From contig DHHZ01000126.1 of assembly GCA_002403515.1 (NCBI GenBank), positions 1 through 27,159 on the forward strand: a stretch of 27,159 nt of DNA. Direction: 5' to 3'. The notes under the pieces are model-generated. The model did no database searches. It saw nothing but the letters and a program-made list of their open reading frames with translations, and had not been told where the DNA came from. The translations under genes and the position numbers were made by a program. Source of the stretch: Legionellales bacterium UBA4759 (lineage in GTDB: Bacteria; Pseudomonadota; Gammaproteobacteria; Legionellales; Legionellaceae). Positions within the stretch are counted from its first letter, which is position 1, and every line of letters begins with the position of its first letter. Shown here piece by piece: positions 7,601-14,765 of this stretch.

Positions 7601-7684
7601 ATGACTAGCGCAATTCTAAAAGCTGTGCTAGTCTATAAAAGTATATGTAAAACCGTATACGTTCTTTTCTTTCCTTATGATTAA
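7601..7684 (+). CDS. Possible 27-codon leader ORF upstream of rho
   Basis: A short ORF begins ATGACTAGCGCA and would encode MTSAILKAVLVYKSICKTVY followed by VLFFPYD, ending 39 bases before rho. E. coli has a leader peptide gene (rhoL) at the equivalent place between trxA and rho, but the sequences do not resemble each other. There is no convincing ribosome-binding site, and the start sits on a strong hairpin, so this is only a candidate. It may be a chance ORF. Confidence 0.22.
   Translation: MTSAILKAVLVYKSICKTVYVLFFPYD
7603..7633 (+). promoter_or_regulatory. Hairpin in the trxA-rho intergenic leader
   Basis: Arms GACTAGCGCA (7603-7612) and TGTGCTAGTC (7624-7633) pair over ten positions, one of them G-U, around an 11-nt loop. 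No T-run follows on either strand, so it does not look like an intrinsic terminator. It could protect the trxA 3' end or take part in rho leader regulation; rho is known to be autoregulated through its leader in E. coli. Confidence 0.6.
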
Positions 7685-7723
7685 TTCTGGATCATCATCA
7701 TTTATAATATTCAAGTGTGACAT

Positions 7724-8986
7724 ATGAACTTTAGTAAACTCAAGCAATTACCTATTGGCGAACTGGTCAATATCGCCCAGGAAAAGGGTATCGAAAATAC
7801 CTCAAGAATGCGTAAACAAGATATTATTTTTGCCATTCTAAAATCCCATGCCCTCAAGGGCGAAGATATTCAAGGCGATGGTGTGGTAGAAATTCTGCCA
7901 GACGGTTTTGGATTTTTACGCTCATCAGATGAATCTTATCTCGCAGGTCCTGATGATATTTACATTTCACCCAGCCAAATTCGTCGTTTTGGCCTACGTA
8001 CTGGTGATACTGTCAGTGGTAAAATTCGTCCACCAAAAGACAATGAGCGTTATTTTGCTTTATTAAAGGTTGACCAAATTAACTTTGAAGCACCAGAAAA
8101 TTCAAAGCGAAAAATATTATTTGAAAACTTAACACCATTGTTTGCCACTGAACGCTTTGTTTTGGAACAAGGTAATGGTAGTACAGAAGACTTAACTGCC
8201 CGAGTTGTTGATTTATGTGCGCCTTTTGGGCGTGGACAACGGGGATTGATTGTTGCGCCACCCAAAGCTGGTAAAACCATCATGTTACAAAATATCGCGC
8301 ATTCTATTGAGAAAAAATACCCTGAGTGTGTGCTTATTGTCTTATTAATCGATGAACGTCCTGAAGAAGTTACAGAAATGCAACGCTCTGTTCGTGGCGA
8401 AGTCATTGCCAGTACTTTCGATGAACCAGCTGCACGACACGTTCAAGTCGCTGAAATGGTTATTGAAAAAGCCAAACGCTTGGTTGAACATAAAAAAGAC
8501 GTTGTTATTTTACTCGATTCGATTACACGTTTAGCGCGTGCTTACAATACCGTCGTTCCATCTTCAGGTAAAGTCTTAACCGGTGGTGTGGATGCACATG
8601 CCCTACAACGTCCTAAACGTCTATATGGTGCTGCACGTAACATTGAAGAAGGTGGTAGTTTAACTATTCTGGCAACAGCGATGGTTGAGACTGGCTCTAA
8701 AATGGATGAGGTGATTTACGAAGAATTCAAAGGTACTGGTAACATGGAAATTCATTTGAGCCGTGGTATCGCTGAACGCCGCGTGTTCCCCGCTATCAAT
8801 ATTCTTCGCTCAGGCACACGTCGTGAAGAATTATTGTTATCACCTGAAGAATTACAACGCACATGGATTTTACGTAAAATCTTACAATCCATGGATGAAG
8901 CAGATGCTATCGAATTCTTGCTGGAACGTATGAAAAATCATAAAACCAATGCAGAGTTCTTTGAAGCGATGAAGCGTCAAGAGTAA
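7724..8986 (+). CDS. rho: Transcription termination factor Rho
   Basis: Rho is the hexameric RNA-dependent ATPase/translocase that ends transcription of untranslated RNA. The 420-residue protein starts with the Rho N-terminal helical domain, then the cold-shock-like RNA-binding domain with RNP1 DGFGFLRS (60-67). Walker A is APPKAGKT (178-185). Walker B lies in DVVILLDSITRLARAYN. The Q-loop/R-loop region reads SSGKVLTGGVDAHALQRPKR and the arginine-finger block ARNIEEGGSLTI. Length is the same as E. coli Rho. The ATG has only a weak upstream purine stretch. UbiD starts 2 bp after the stop, so rho, ubiD and fre can be one transcript. The 147-base leader with a hairpin suggests autoregulation, which is inference. 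Confidence 0.98.
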   Translation: MNFSKLKQLPIGELVNIAQEKGIENTSRMRKQDIIFAILKSHALKGEDIQGDGVVEILPDGFGFLRSSDESYLAGPDDIYISPSQIRRFGLRTGDTVSGKIRPPKDNERYFALLKVDQINFEAPENSKRKILFENLTPLFATERFVLEQGNGSTEDLTARVVDLCAPFGRGQRGLIVAPPKAGKTIMLQNIAHSIEKKYPECVLIVLLIDERPEEVTEMQRSVRGEVIASTFDEPAARHVQVAEMVIEKAKRLVEHKKDVVILLDSITRLARAYNTVVPSSGKVLTGGVDAHALQRPKRLYGAARNIEEGGSLTILATAMVETGSKMDEVIYEEFKGTGNMEIHLSRGIAERRVFPAINILRSGTRREELLLSPEELQRTWILRKILQSMDEADAIEFLLERMKNHKTNAEFFEAMKRQE

Positions 8987-8988
8987 TT

Positions 8989-10452
8989 ATGCAGTATCAT
9001 GATCTTAGGGATTTTCTCGAACAACTAGAGACTCGTCAACTTTTAAAAAGAATTGACTACCCTATATCACCTTACCTGGAAATGACCGCGGTCAGTGACC
9101 GCGTCCTCCAGAGTCAAGGCCCAGCTTTATTATTTACCAATCAACAAATGCTCAAAATGCCTGTACTGACCAATTTATTTGGCACAGTTGAGCGGGTTGC
9201 TTTAGGCATGGGTGCAGAAAGCATAGCAGCGCTGCGCGAACTTGGTCATTTACTCGCATTCTTAAAGGAACCTGAACCACCTAAAGGGTTCAAAGACGCC
9301 ATACAAAAATTTCCTTTACTCAAGCATGCTTTACACATGTCACCCAAAATAGTCTCAAAAGCACCATGTCATGACATTATTTATGAAGGCGCACAAGTAG
9401 ATTTAACCCAAATCCCAATTCAAACCTGTTGGCCCAAAGATGCTGCTCCACTGATTACTTGGGGGCTCGTGACCACACGCAATCCTCAAAGCCAAAGACA
9501 AAATATGGGCATCTATCGGCAACAATTGCTGAATAAGAATCAACTGATTATGCGCTGGCTAGCCCATCGCGGTGGAGCTTTGGATTATCTGGCTTGGCAG
9601 CAAATGCATCCTGGTGAAAAATTTCCGATTGCAGTCACCATTGGTGCTGATCCGGCAACCATATTAGCAGCTGTAACACCGGTGCCAGATAGTTTGTCAG
9701 AATACGCCTTTGCAGGTCTTTTACGTGGTCAAAAAACTCAACTGGTTCAATGTATAGGTTCTGATTTAGAAGTTCCTGCCAGTGCAGAAATTATTCTTGA
9801 AGGTTACCTAACACCTGGTCAAGAAGCACCTGAAGGTCCCTATGGAGACCATACCGGCTATTACAATGAGGTACAATCATTTCCAATTTTTACAGTTGAA
9901 AGAATCACGCATCGTAAAAATCCCATATACCACAGTACCTACACTGGAAGACCACCCGATGAGCCAGCTATTTTGGGTGTTGCTTTGAATGAAGTATTTA
10001 TTCCCTTATTACAAAAACAGTTTCCTGAAATTGTTGATTTTTATTTACCGCCAGAGGGTTGCTCATACCGCTTGGCGGTAGTCACCATCAAAAAACAATA
10101 TCCCGGTCATGCTAAACGCGTAATGTTTGCAGTATGGTCTTTTTTAAGACAATTCATGTACACCAAGTTTGTCATCGTTTGCGACGAAGATATCAATGCA
10201 AGAAATTGGCAAGATGTCATCTGGGCCATGACCACGCGCATGGATCCAGTTCGAGATACTTTGTTAATAGAAAATACACCGATTGATTATTTAGATTTTG
10301 CTTCACCAATCAGTGGTTTAGGTGGTAAAATGGGGCTAGATGCTACTTCAAAATGGCCTGGAGAGACACAAAGAGAATGGGGCGAAGTGATTACCCAAGA
10401 TGAAGATGTTGTCAAAAAAATCAATGATCTCTGGCCAATATTAGGGTTATAA
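8989..10452 (+). CDS. ubiD: UbiD, 4-hydroxy-3-polyprenylbenzoate decarboxylase
   Basis: UbiD decarboxylates the polyprenylated hydroxybenzoate intermediate of ubiquinone synthesis with prenylated FMN made by UbiX. The 487-residue protein has the family blocks KFPIAVTIGADPATILAAVT, PEGPYGDHTGYY and GHAKRVMFAVWSFLRQFMYT, and KFVIVCDEDINARNWQDVIW near the C-terminus. It begins MQYHDLRDFLEQLE, like E. coli UbiD, and is close to its 497 residues. It sits two bases after rho and one base before fre, the E. coli ubiD-fre arrangement. Together with Coq7 at 18354-18992 it shows that the organism makes ubiquinone. No missing residues were noticed. Confidence 0.97.
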   Translation: MQYHDLRDFLEQLETRQLLKRIDYPISPYLEMTAVSDRVLQSQGPALLFTNQQMLKMPVLTNLFGTVERVALGMGAESIAALRELGHLLAFLKEPEPPKGFKDAIQKFPLLKHALHMSPKIVSKAPCHDIIYEGAQVDLTQIPIQTCWPKDAAPLITWGLVTTRNPQSQRQNMGIYRQQLLNKNQLIMRWLAHRGGALDYLAWQQMHPGEKFPIAVTIGADPATILAAVTPVPDSLSEYAFAGLLRGQKTQLVQCIGSDLEVPASAEIILEGYLTPGQEAPEGPYGDHTGYYNEVQSFPIFTVERITHRKNPIYHSTYTGRPPDEPAILGVALNEVFIPLLQKQFPEIVDFYLPPEGCSYRLAVVTIKKQYPGHAKRVMFAVWSFLRQFMYTKFVIVCDEDINARNWQDVIWAMTTRMDPVRDTLLIENTPIDYLDFASPISGLGGKMGLDATSKWPGETQREWGEVITQDEDVVKKINDLWPILGL

Positions 10453-10453
10453 A

Positions 10454-11143
10454 ATGTCCAAATGGATTAAAGCCACGGTTGAAAAAGTTTTTCCATTAAG
10501 CCAGACCATTCTTCAGGTATTTTTAAAACCTGAAACTTTTCAAGATTATCAAGCCGGACAATACCTTCAAATCCGAACCAAAAATTATACTAATTTCTTT
10601 TCCATCGCCAACGCGCCTTTAGGCAGTCATGTTTATGAATTACATATCCGACATGAAAATCAAAATCCATCGTCTATTGAGCTATTGCAACACATAAAAG
10701 AAAAGGGTTATTTAGATATACAATTGCCCTATGGTCATTGCCATTTGGATAAATTTTCTAAAAACTTACCTTTGATATTTATTGCAGGCGGCACTGGGTT
10801 CGCACCGATTAAAGCCATTGTCGAGCAAATCTTGTTTAACCAGGATGAAAGAGATTTTGAAGTTTACTGGGGCGCTAAAAATCAAAGTGATTTATACATG
10901 GAACAAACTTTACTTGAATGGCAACAACATGTTCCGCATTTCAAACATTTACAACTGACCGCAGGTCAAGCAAGTTTCCAATTGCTGGAGCACTTTCTTA
11001 AAAGACATCAACATCATGCAAACAAGGTTCAAGTCATTCTTAGTGGGCCGTTTGACATGGTTTTCAATTATCGAGATGAATTGATAAAACATCATTTTAA
11101 CCGCGAGCATCTTTTTTCTGACGCTTTTGAATATGAAAAATAG
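10454..11143 (+). CDS. fre: NAD(P)H-flavin reductase (Fre/FqrB-like)
   Basis: A 229-residue ferredoxin-reductase-fold protein. The N-terminal flavin-binding barrel includes AGQYLQI (34-40) and FFSIANAP (48-55); the NAD(P)-binding domain has the GGTGFAP loop in FIAGGTGFAPIKAI; the C-terminus ends LFSDAFEYEK, like E. coli Fre (LFGDAFAFI). Fre reduces free flavins, and its conserved place after ubiD fits a role in supplying reduced FMN for the UbiX/UbiD system. The start has an AGGG site seven bases upstream inside the ubiD end. Odd point: where E. coli Fre has R-P-F-S, this protein has N-F-F-S (47-50), so the flavin-contacting arginine is missing. A related reductase with another partner cannot be excluded. 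Confidence 0.88.
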   Translation: MSKWIKATVEKVFPLSQTILQVFLKPETFQDYQAGQYLQIRTKNYTNFFSIANAPLGSHVYELHIRHENQNPSSIELLQHIKEKGYLDIQLPYGHCHLDKFSKNLPLIFIAGGTGFAPIKAIVEQILFNQDERDFEVYWGAKNQSDLYMEQTLLEWQQHVPHFKHLQLTAGQASFQLLEHFLKRHQHHANKVQVILSGPFDMVFNYRDELIKHHFNREHLFSDAFEYEK

Positions 11144-11172
11144 CTAAAAATTTCCTCACCCATTGCCTATCA

Positions 11173-11201
11173 TTTACATTTTTACACCAGCATTCTATAA
11201 T
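11173..11201 (+). promoter_or_regulatory. Sigma-70 promoter for the 61-residue membrane protein gene
   Basis: TTTACA (11173-11178) and a perfect TATAAT (11196-11201) are separated by exactly 17 bases. The predicted start near 11208 leaves a leader of about 60 bases before the ATG at 11267. Confidence 0.75.
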
Positions 11202-11266
11202 TTTTTTACATCGCACCCAGTTATTGAAATAAAATCTAAAAAAAAGCACCATCAAGGGGATGAAAA

Positions 11267-11452
11267 ATGGGAACCGTTTATCAAATTTTAGCATTGGTTT
11301 TAGCGGGCTTAGCAATATTTCTTTTGTATAGAACCGTCAAAAATCAACCTCAAATGTTTACCAAAGAAAATTTTAGCAAAACAGCCTCAACTTTAGGATT
11401 TTTAGCCTTATTCTTAATTGCAGTGGTTGCATTTCTAATCCTGTATCTCTAG
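11267..11452 (+). CDS. Small two-helix membrane protein, function unknown
   Basis: A 61-residue protein with two hydrophobic segments (about residues 5-22 and 42-60) joined by a polar loop containing YRTVKNQPQMFTKENFSK. The protein ends in a hydrophobic LILYL, so the second helix runs to the last residue. A clear ribosome-binding site (AAGGGG) and a near-consensus promoter upstream make it a real, independently transcribed gene. It converges on hspQ and shares a CTAG tetranucleotide with it, so that both stop codons are on the same four bases. I do not recognise a family. The helical-hairpin shape is common among small inner-membrane stress proteins, but that is a shape comparison only. Confidence 0.75.
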   Translation: MGTVYQILALVLAGLAIFLLYRTVKNQPQMFTKENFSKTASTLGFLALFLIAVVAFLILYL

Positions 11453-11757
11453 TGTGAATGCCCTTTGCGATGATAATGTCCAGATTGCTGTTCTAGATAT
11501 TCTTTGAGCTTGGGGTGAATGATGAGTAAATCACAATCGATGAGTTCTAGGTCAGACTCATCGGCATAGGTGATAAGTTCTGTATCGTGGACCAATAATC
11601 GATACCAGGGTCCTGGCTTACTAAATTCTTTTTGAGCTGTATGAGGATTCAAAATACCTGAAGGTTGAAACAAACTATCGATATCCACAATGATTGCTGA
11701 ATAGCCATGTGTTTTATGCTTGACAACCTGACCAATGTTAAAACGACAGTATTTCAT
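11449..11757 (-). CDS. hspQ: Heat-shock protein HspQ (YccV-like)
   Basis: A 102-residue HspQ. The family pattern is clear: FNIGQVVKHKTHGYSAIIVD (6-25) then PWYRLLVHD and TYADESDLEL, aligning with E. coli HspQ blocks FGIGQQVRH and APWYHVVMED. HspQ in enterobacteria is a heat-induced small protein that influences the stability of a mutant DnaA and acts as a specificity factor for Lon. The His-rich tail (GHYHRKGHSH) is unusual and could bind metal. The gene follows map on the same strand, 66 bases downstream. An inverted repeat in that gap overlaps its ribosome-binding site GGAG (see separate entry), so control at translation is possible. Family confident; in-cell role here is inferred. Confidence 0.9.
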   Translation of the reverse strand: MKYCRFNIGQVVKHKTHGYSAIIVDIDSLFQPSGILNPHTAQKEFSKPGPWYRLLVHDTELITYADESDLELIDCDLLIIHPKLKEYLEQQSGHYHRKGHSH

Positions 11758-11763
11758 GATTCC

Positions 11764-11813
11764 TCTCCGTTTGATTTAAGTATTGACCAAAAATATCAAA
11801 AATCAACCGGAGA
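11764..11813 (-). promoter_or_regulatory. Inverted repeat covering the hspQ ribosome-binding site (candidate RNA thermometer or operator)
   Basis: Read on the minus strand, left arm TCTCCGGTTGATTT (11813-11800) and right arm AAATCAAACGGAGA (11777-11764) match at 13 of 14 positions, with one G-A mismatch. The loop is 22 nt and can form a further UUGA/UCAA pairing. The right arm contains GGAG, the best-placed ribosome-binding site for hspQ (seven bases before the ATG), so folding would hide it. No T-run follows, so it is not an intrinsic terminator. Confidence 0.6.
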
Positions 11814-11823
11814 ATAAGGAATT

Positions 11824-12615
11824 TTAAGTGACTCTTTCTAAGAAGCCTTCTTCTTCTTGACGCCAAGTTAAAACTTCATAACCAGTCTCGGTCACTAATA
11901 AAGTATGTTCCCATTGCGCAGAAAGTTTTCTGTCCTTGGTCACAGCTATCATCCAGCCACCTTTTTGGAGATGTTTTACATCAGCCTTGCCTTGATTGAT
12001 CATTGGCTCAATGGTAAAGGTCATCCCGGCTTGTAATTTCATACCTTGACCGGCTTGTCCGTAATGAAGTACTTGTGGGTCTTCATGCATCTTTTGACCA
12101 ATGCCATGACCACAATATTCTCTGACTACAGAATAACCTTGTTGATGTGCCACAGATTGAATCGCATGGCCAATGTCGCCCAAAGTAGCGCCCGGTTTCA
12201 CTTGGCGAATACCGGCATATAAAGCTTGTTGCGTGGTGTCAACCAAACGTTTTGCAAAAGGTTTAACTTCACCGATACAAAACATCTTGCTACTATCACC
12301 ATAAAATCCTTCGTAAATTACAGTGATATCAACATTGACAATATCTTGCTCAACCAGCTTTTGTTTTTCAGAAGGCATGCCATGACAGATAACATGATTG
12401 ATAGAAGTATTTACACAATAAGGGTAACCATATTGACCTTTACTGCCAGGTTTTGCCCCCAGGGTGTTGATAATATAATCTTCACAAAATTTATCAATTT
12501 CCATGGTGGTAATGCCTGGTTGAACAATTGGAGTTAAAGCCTCTAGTACTTTTGCTGTAAGCTGTCCGGCCATACGCATCTTTTCAATTTGTTCAGGCGA
12601 CTTGGAAAAAATCAC
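11824..12615 (-). CDS. map: Methionine aminopeptidase, type I
   Basis: Map removes the N-terminal methionine from nascent proteins. The 263-residue length is that of E. coli Map (264). The five metal ligands can be recognised: Asp in VNVDITV, Asp in YGDSSKMF, His in GHGIGQKMHEDP, Glu in FTIEPMIN and Glu in QWEHTLLVT. The start codon is GTG at 12615-12613, supported by AAAGG nine bases upstream; no in-frame ATG fits the family start. It lies 65 bases after apaH on the same strand and before hspQ. It is not beside rpsB, where many gammaproteobacteria keep map. Otherwise ordinary. Confidence 0.96.
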   Translation of the reverse strand: MIFSKSPEQIEKMRMAGQLTAKVLEALTPIVQPGITTMEIDKFCEDYIINTLGAKPGSKGQYGYPYCVNTSINHVICHGMPSEKQKLVEQDIVNVDITVIYEGFYGDSSKMFCIGEVKPFAKRLVDTTQQALYAGIRQVKPGATLGDIGHAIQSVAHQQGYSVVREYCGHGIGQKMHEDPQVLHYGQAGQGMKLQAGMTFTIEPMINQGKADVKHLQKGGWMIAVTKDRKLSAQWEHTLLVTETGYEVLTWRQEEEGFLERVT

Positions 12616-12680
12616 GAATTTAAACCTTTGCTGTATTCAATATTAAAAACATATTTTAGCAAATTTTTTATAAATTGTAT

Positions 12681-13472
12681 CTAAATTCTAACACGTTCAA
12701 ACGTATCAAGATTCAAGGCGGTCAAATGTCCGTTCCAATTGTAGCCTGTATCAATGGCTTGAAATTTGGTCAGTCCTGTTTTTCCCATTAAGGCTGCCCA
12801 ATGCCCAAAAATAATAGTTTCTTCCCACGTTTGTCGAATAGGACATGCAAACCAAGGGTAGGCATCTTTAGGAGCTTGGGTCATTTCACCATTGTCTCGC
12901 CAATCCAATTGCCCATAGGCATCCGTAAATCGCATTCGCGTGAAATAATCACTGGCAACTTGCCAACGATTTAACTCAACAAGATTATCCCCCCACATAG
13001 AGGGTCTTTTATCAAAATAATGATTAAAAAAATGATGGTAATTATCCGTTTGCATCATGGTTTTTAATTCAGATGCTAAATTTTTGGCTTGGGCAATCGT
13101 CCATATTGGCGCAAGGCCTGCATGTGTCATGATTAATTTTTTTTCGGCGTCTTCTATTAACCAATCCCGGGTGCGCAACCAATCACAAAGCTCGTCTTTA
13201 TCGGGCGCTTTTAATAAGCTATCTAAATTATCTTTGCCGCGTTTGGGGGATTTTGCATAGACCAAATAAAGAAGATATAAATCATGGTTACCCAATACAA
13301 TTTTGGGTTCCGGTTTTAGATTTTTAAGAAACCTTAAAACTTCTAAGGAGTGTGGGCCGCGATTAACCAAATCCCCAACAAACCATAGCTCATCAAAATG
13401 ACCTAATTTTTCTAATAAAGTCATCAAACCGTTATAGTGCCCCTGAATATCACCAATGGCGTATCTAATCAT
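12681..13472 (-). CDS. apaH: Diadenosine tetraphosphatase ApaH (symmetrical)
   Basis: ApaH hydrolyses Ap4A to two ADP and removes Np4 caps from RNA. The metallophosphatase motifs are all present: GDIQGHYNGL, GDLVNRGPHSLEVLRFL, VLGNHDLYLL and THAGLAPIW, with a C-terminal FGHWAALMG and IDTGYNWNGHLTALNL. The longest frame opens at a GTG at 13484, but the ATG at 13472 (MIRYAIGDIQG) is the family start and overlaps the stop of the upstream TraI-like gene (ATGATTAG), implying coupling; this gives 263 residues, slightly shorter than E. coli ApaH. In E. coli apaH follows rsmA and apaG; here apaG is absent and the TraI-like gene takes its place. Confidence 0.95.
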   Translation of the reverse strand: MIRYAIGDIQGHYNGLMTLLEKLGHFDELWFVGDLVNRGPHSLEVLRFLKNLKPEPKIVLGNHDLYLLYLVYAKSPKRGKDNLDSLLKAPDKDELCDWLRTRDWLIEDAEKKLIMTHAGLAPIWTIAQAKNLASELKTMMQTDNYHHFFNHYFDKRPSMWGDNLVELNRWQVASDYFTRMRFTDAYGQLDWRDNGEMTQAPKDAYPWFACPIRQTWEETIIFGHWAALMGKTGLTKFQAIDTGYNWNGHLTALNLDTFERVRI

Positions 13473-14733
13473 GTTTAAAACCACGTTTTAAAGTTTCATT
13501 GAATTGCTCAAATTTACCTTGGGCATTCAAACGTTTATTCAAAATGTCTAAATCCATCGTTTTTCCAAGTGCTGCTTGTTTCCAATTGTTGGAAAAGTTC
13601 AATGCCATGGATTGAATCTTTGCATGGTGCATTTGATTGGCTTGACGAATAATGACTTCTTTTGGCAAAAACAATCCTGCTTTTGTTAACAATAAAACGT
13701 CTTTATTTTGAAAATCCTTGTCATGTAAATTCAGACTCATGACGGCTTGCTGAATAAGTCGCCAATTTTTAAATTGATTGTTTTGTTGAATGAATAACTT
13801 AAATAGCTCTTGGTCTATGATTAAACCATTTTCAGTCAGTTTCAGTGTATTTTGATTCAAAACCATTTGACCGCGCGCTAAATTTTCTTTTAACCAAAGC
13901 AAAAATTGAACACCTATCATTTCCAATGACATTTGATTTTCTAATGGCTGACTAAATGTTGACAATCTTGCTTGCTCTGCTGGAAAACCTATAGATAAGC
14001 CTGCAAAAGCATCTTTTGCCAAACGTTGCCAAGCAATAGCCTCAGAACGTTCTAAAATAGCTTGTAATACATGCATGCCTTCTTTTTCTTCTTGCAACAA
14101 TTGCAACCATACTAAAAACATATCCGGATGGCTCGCTATCCAACTAAATCCGCCCATTGGCATCCATAATCTTGCAATAAATGGCGTCAAATAACTGCTT
14201 AAATCCTCAACAATTTCTTCATTAAACTCCATGGTATAAAAAGGCGTTCTATCTAAAAATCGCTCCCAAAGCGGTTGCCATACACCCATGGAATAACCAT
14301 GCTCGGTATAACATTCGATTCGATAATCCGTGCATATAATACCTAGTCCCCGCAATAAACCCGCGGTTAATAACACATAAGCCCATAATGCTTGTTCATC
14401 AGAAAGTTCTTGTGTATCAGGTGGTAAAATCGATTGGCGGAAAATGAGCATAGCCGCTTGAGCGCGATAAATAGAAAAATCCAATAAGCCTCCAGGAAGA
14501 CCATAGAAACGATGTTCTGTAGAAGGCAATAACTGACATCCAACCGCAACTTCGTCAATCACGGGCTGCACCAACTGTTGAAATTGATGAGGGGAAAAAC
14601 CCAAATTCAATTGAATGGCTTGAATATTATCTTTTCGTTTGAGATCAGACAACAAAACCTCTGAGCTCAAAACCGATATGAGTTTAGAGCGCGCAATGGC
14701 TTTTGCTGCAGTTCGCTTGGTTTGATAAAACAA
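13465..14733 (-). CDS. TraI_2/TraI_2_C (MOBH relaxase-like) protein lacking the HD metal motif
   Basis: A protein of about 422 residues resembling the N- and C-terminal domains of MOBH-type TraI relaxases from conjugative elements. Residues about 48-135 (numbering from the TTG) match TraI_2: FQQLVQPVIDEVAVGCQLLP, GLPGGLLDFS (78-87), then ALWAYVLLTAGLLRGLGI (115-132). Residues about 277-360 match TraI_2_C: FLLWLKENLARGQMVLNQ through NWRLIQQAVMSLNL. The family usually has GGLLDH and an HDxGK-type motif; here these read GGLLDF and RGLGI, so HD metal ligands are absent and the nuclease is probably dead. The longest frame starts at 14862 inside rsmA, but a perfect AGGAGG lies six bases before TTG 14733, which I prefer. 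It is between rsmA and apaH in one operon and has no mobile genes nearby. Role unknown. Family call is from motif memory. Confidence 0.7.
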   Translation of the reverse strand: MFYQTKRTAAKAIARSKLISVLSSEVLLSDLKRKDNIQAIQLNLGFSPHQFQQLVQPVIDEVAVGCQLLPSTEHRFYGLPGGLLDFSIYRAQAAMLIFRQSILPPDTQELSDEQALWAYVLLTAGLLRGLGIICTDYRIECYTEHGYSMGVWQPLWERFLDRTPFYTMEFNEEIVEDLSSYLTPFIARLWMPMGGFSWIASHPDMFLVWLQLLQEEKEGMHVLQAILERSEAIAWQRLAKDAFAGLSIGFPAEQARLSTFSQPLENQMSLEMIGVQFLLWLKENLARGQMVLNQNTLKLTENGLIIDQELFKLFIQQNNQFKNWRLIQQAVMSLNLHDKDFQNKDVLLLTKAGLFLPKEVIIRQANQMHHAKIQSMALNFSNNWKQAALGKTMDLDILNKRLNAQGKFEQFNETLKRGFKHD

Positions 14734-14765
14734 AGCATGCCTCCTTTCACTGCTTTTATTTAATT

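Noticed and set aside
7603..7633. Reading the trxA-rho hairpin as an intrinsic terminator
   Set aside because: The stem is good but no T-run follows on either strand; kept only as a leader structure.
8050..8406. 118-codon minus-strand ORF inside rho
   Set aside because: Lies fully opposite the conserved Rho core; a shadow frame.
11097..11315. Minus-strand ORF opposite the end of fre and the small membrane protein gene
   Set aside because: It covers a strong plus-strand promoter and coding sequence, and shows no family motif.
11764..11813. Reading the map-hspQ inverted repeat as a terminator for map
   Set aside because: The 3' arm is followed by GGAATCATG rather than Ts, and it overlaps the hspQ ribosome-binding site.
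13465..14733. Interpreting the TraI-like gene as evidence of an integrated conjugative element
   Set aside because: No integrase, type IV secretion genes, attachment repeats or tRNA scar nearby; both flanks are housekeeping genes with overlapping reading frames.
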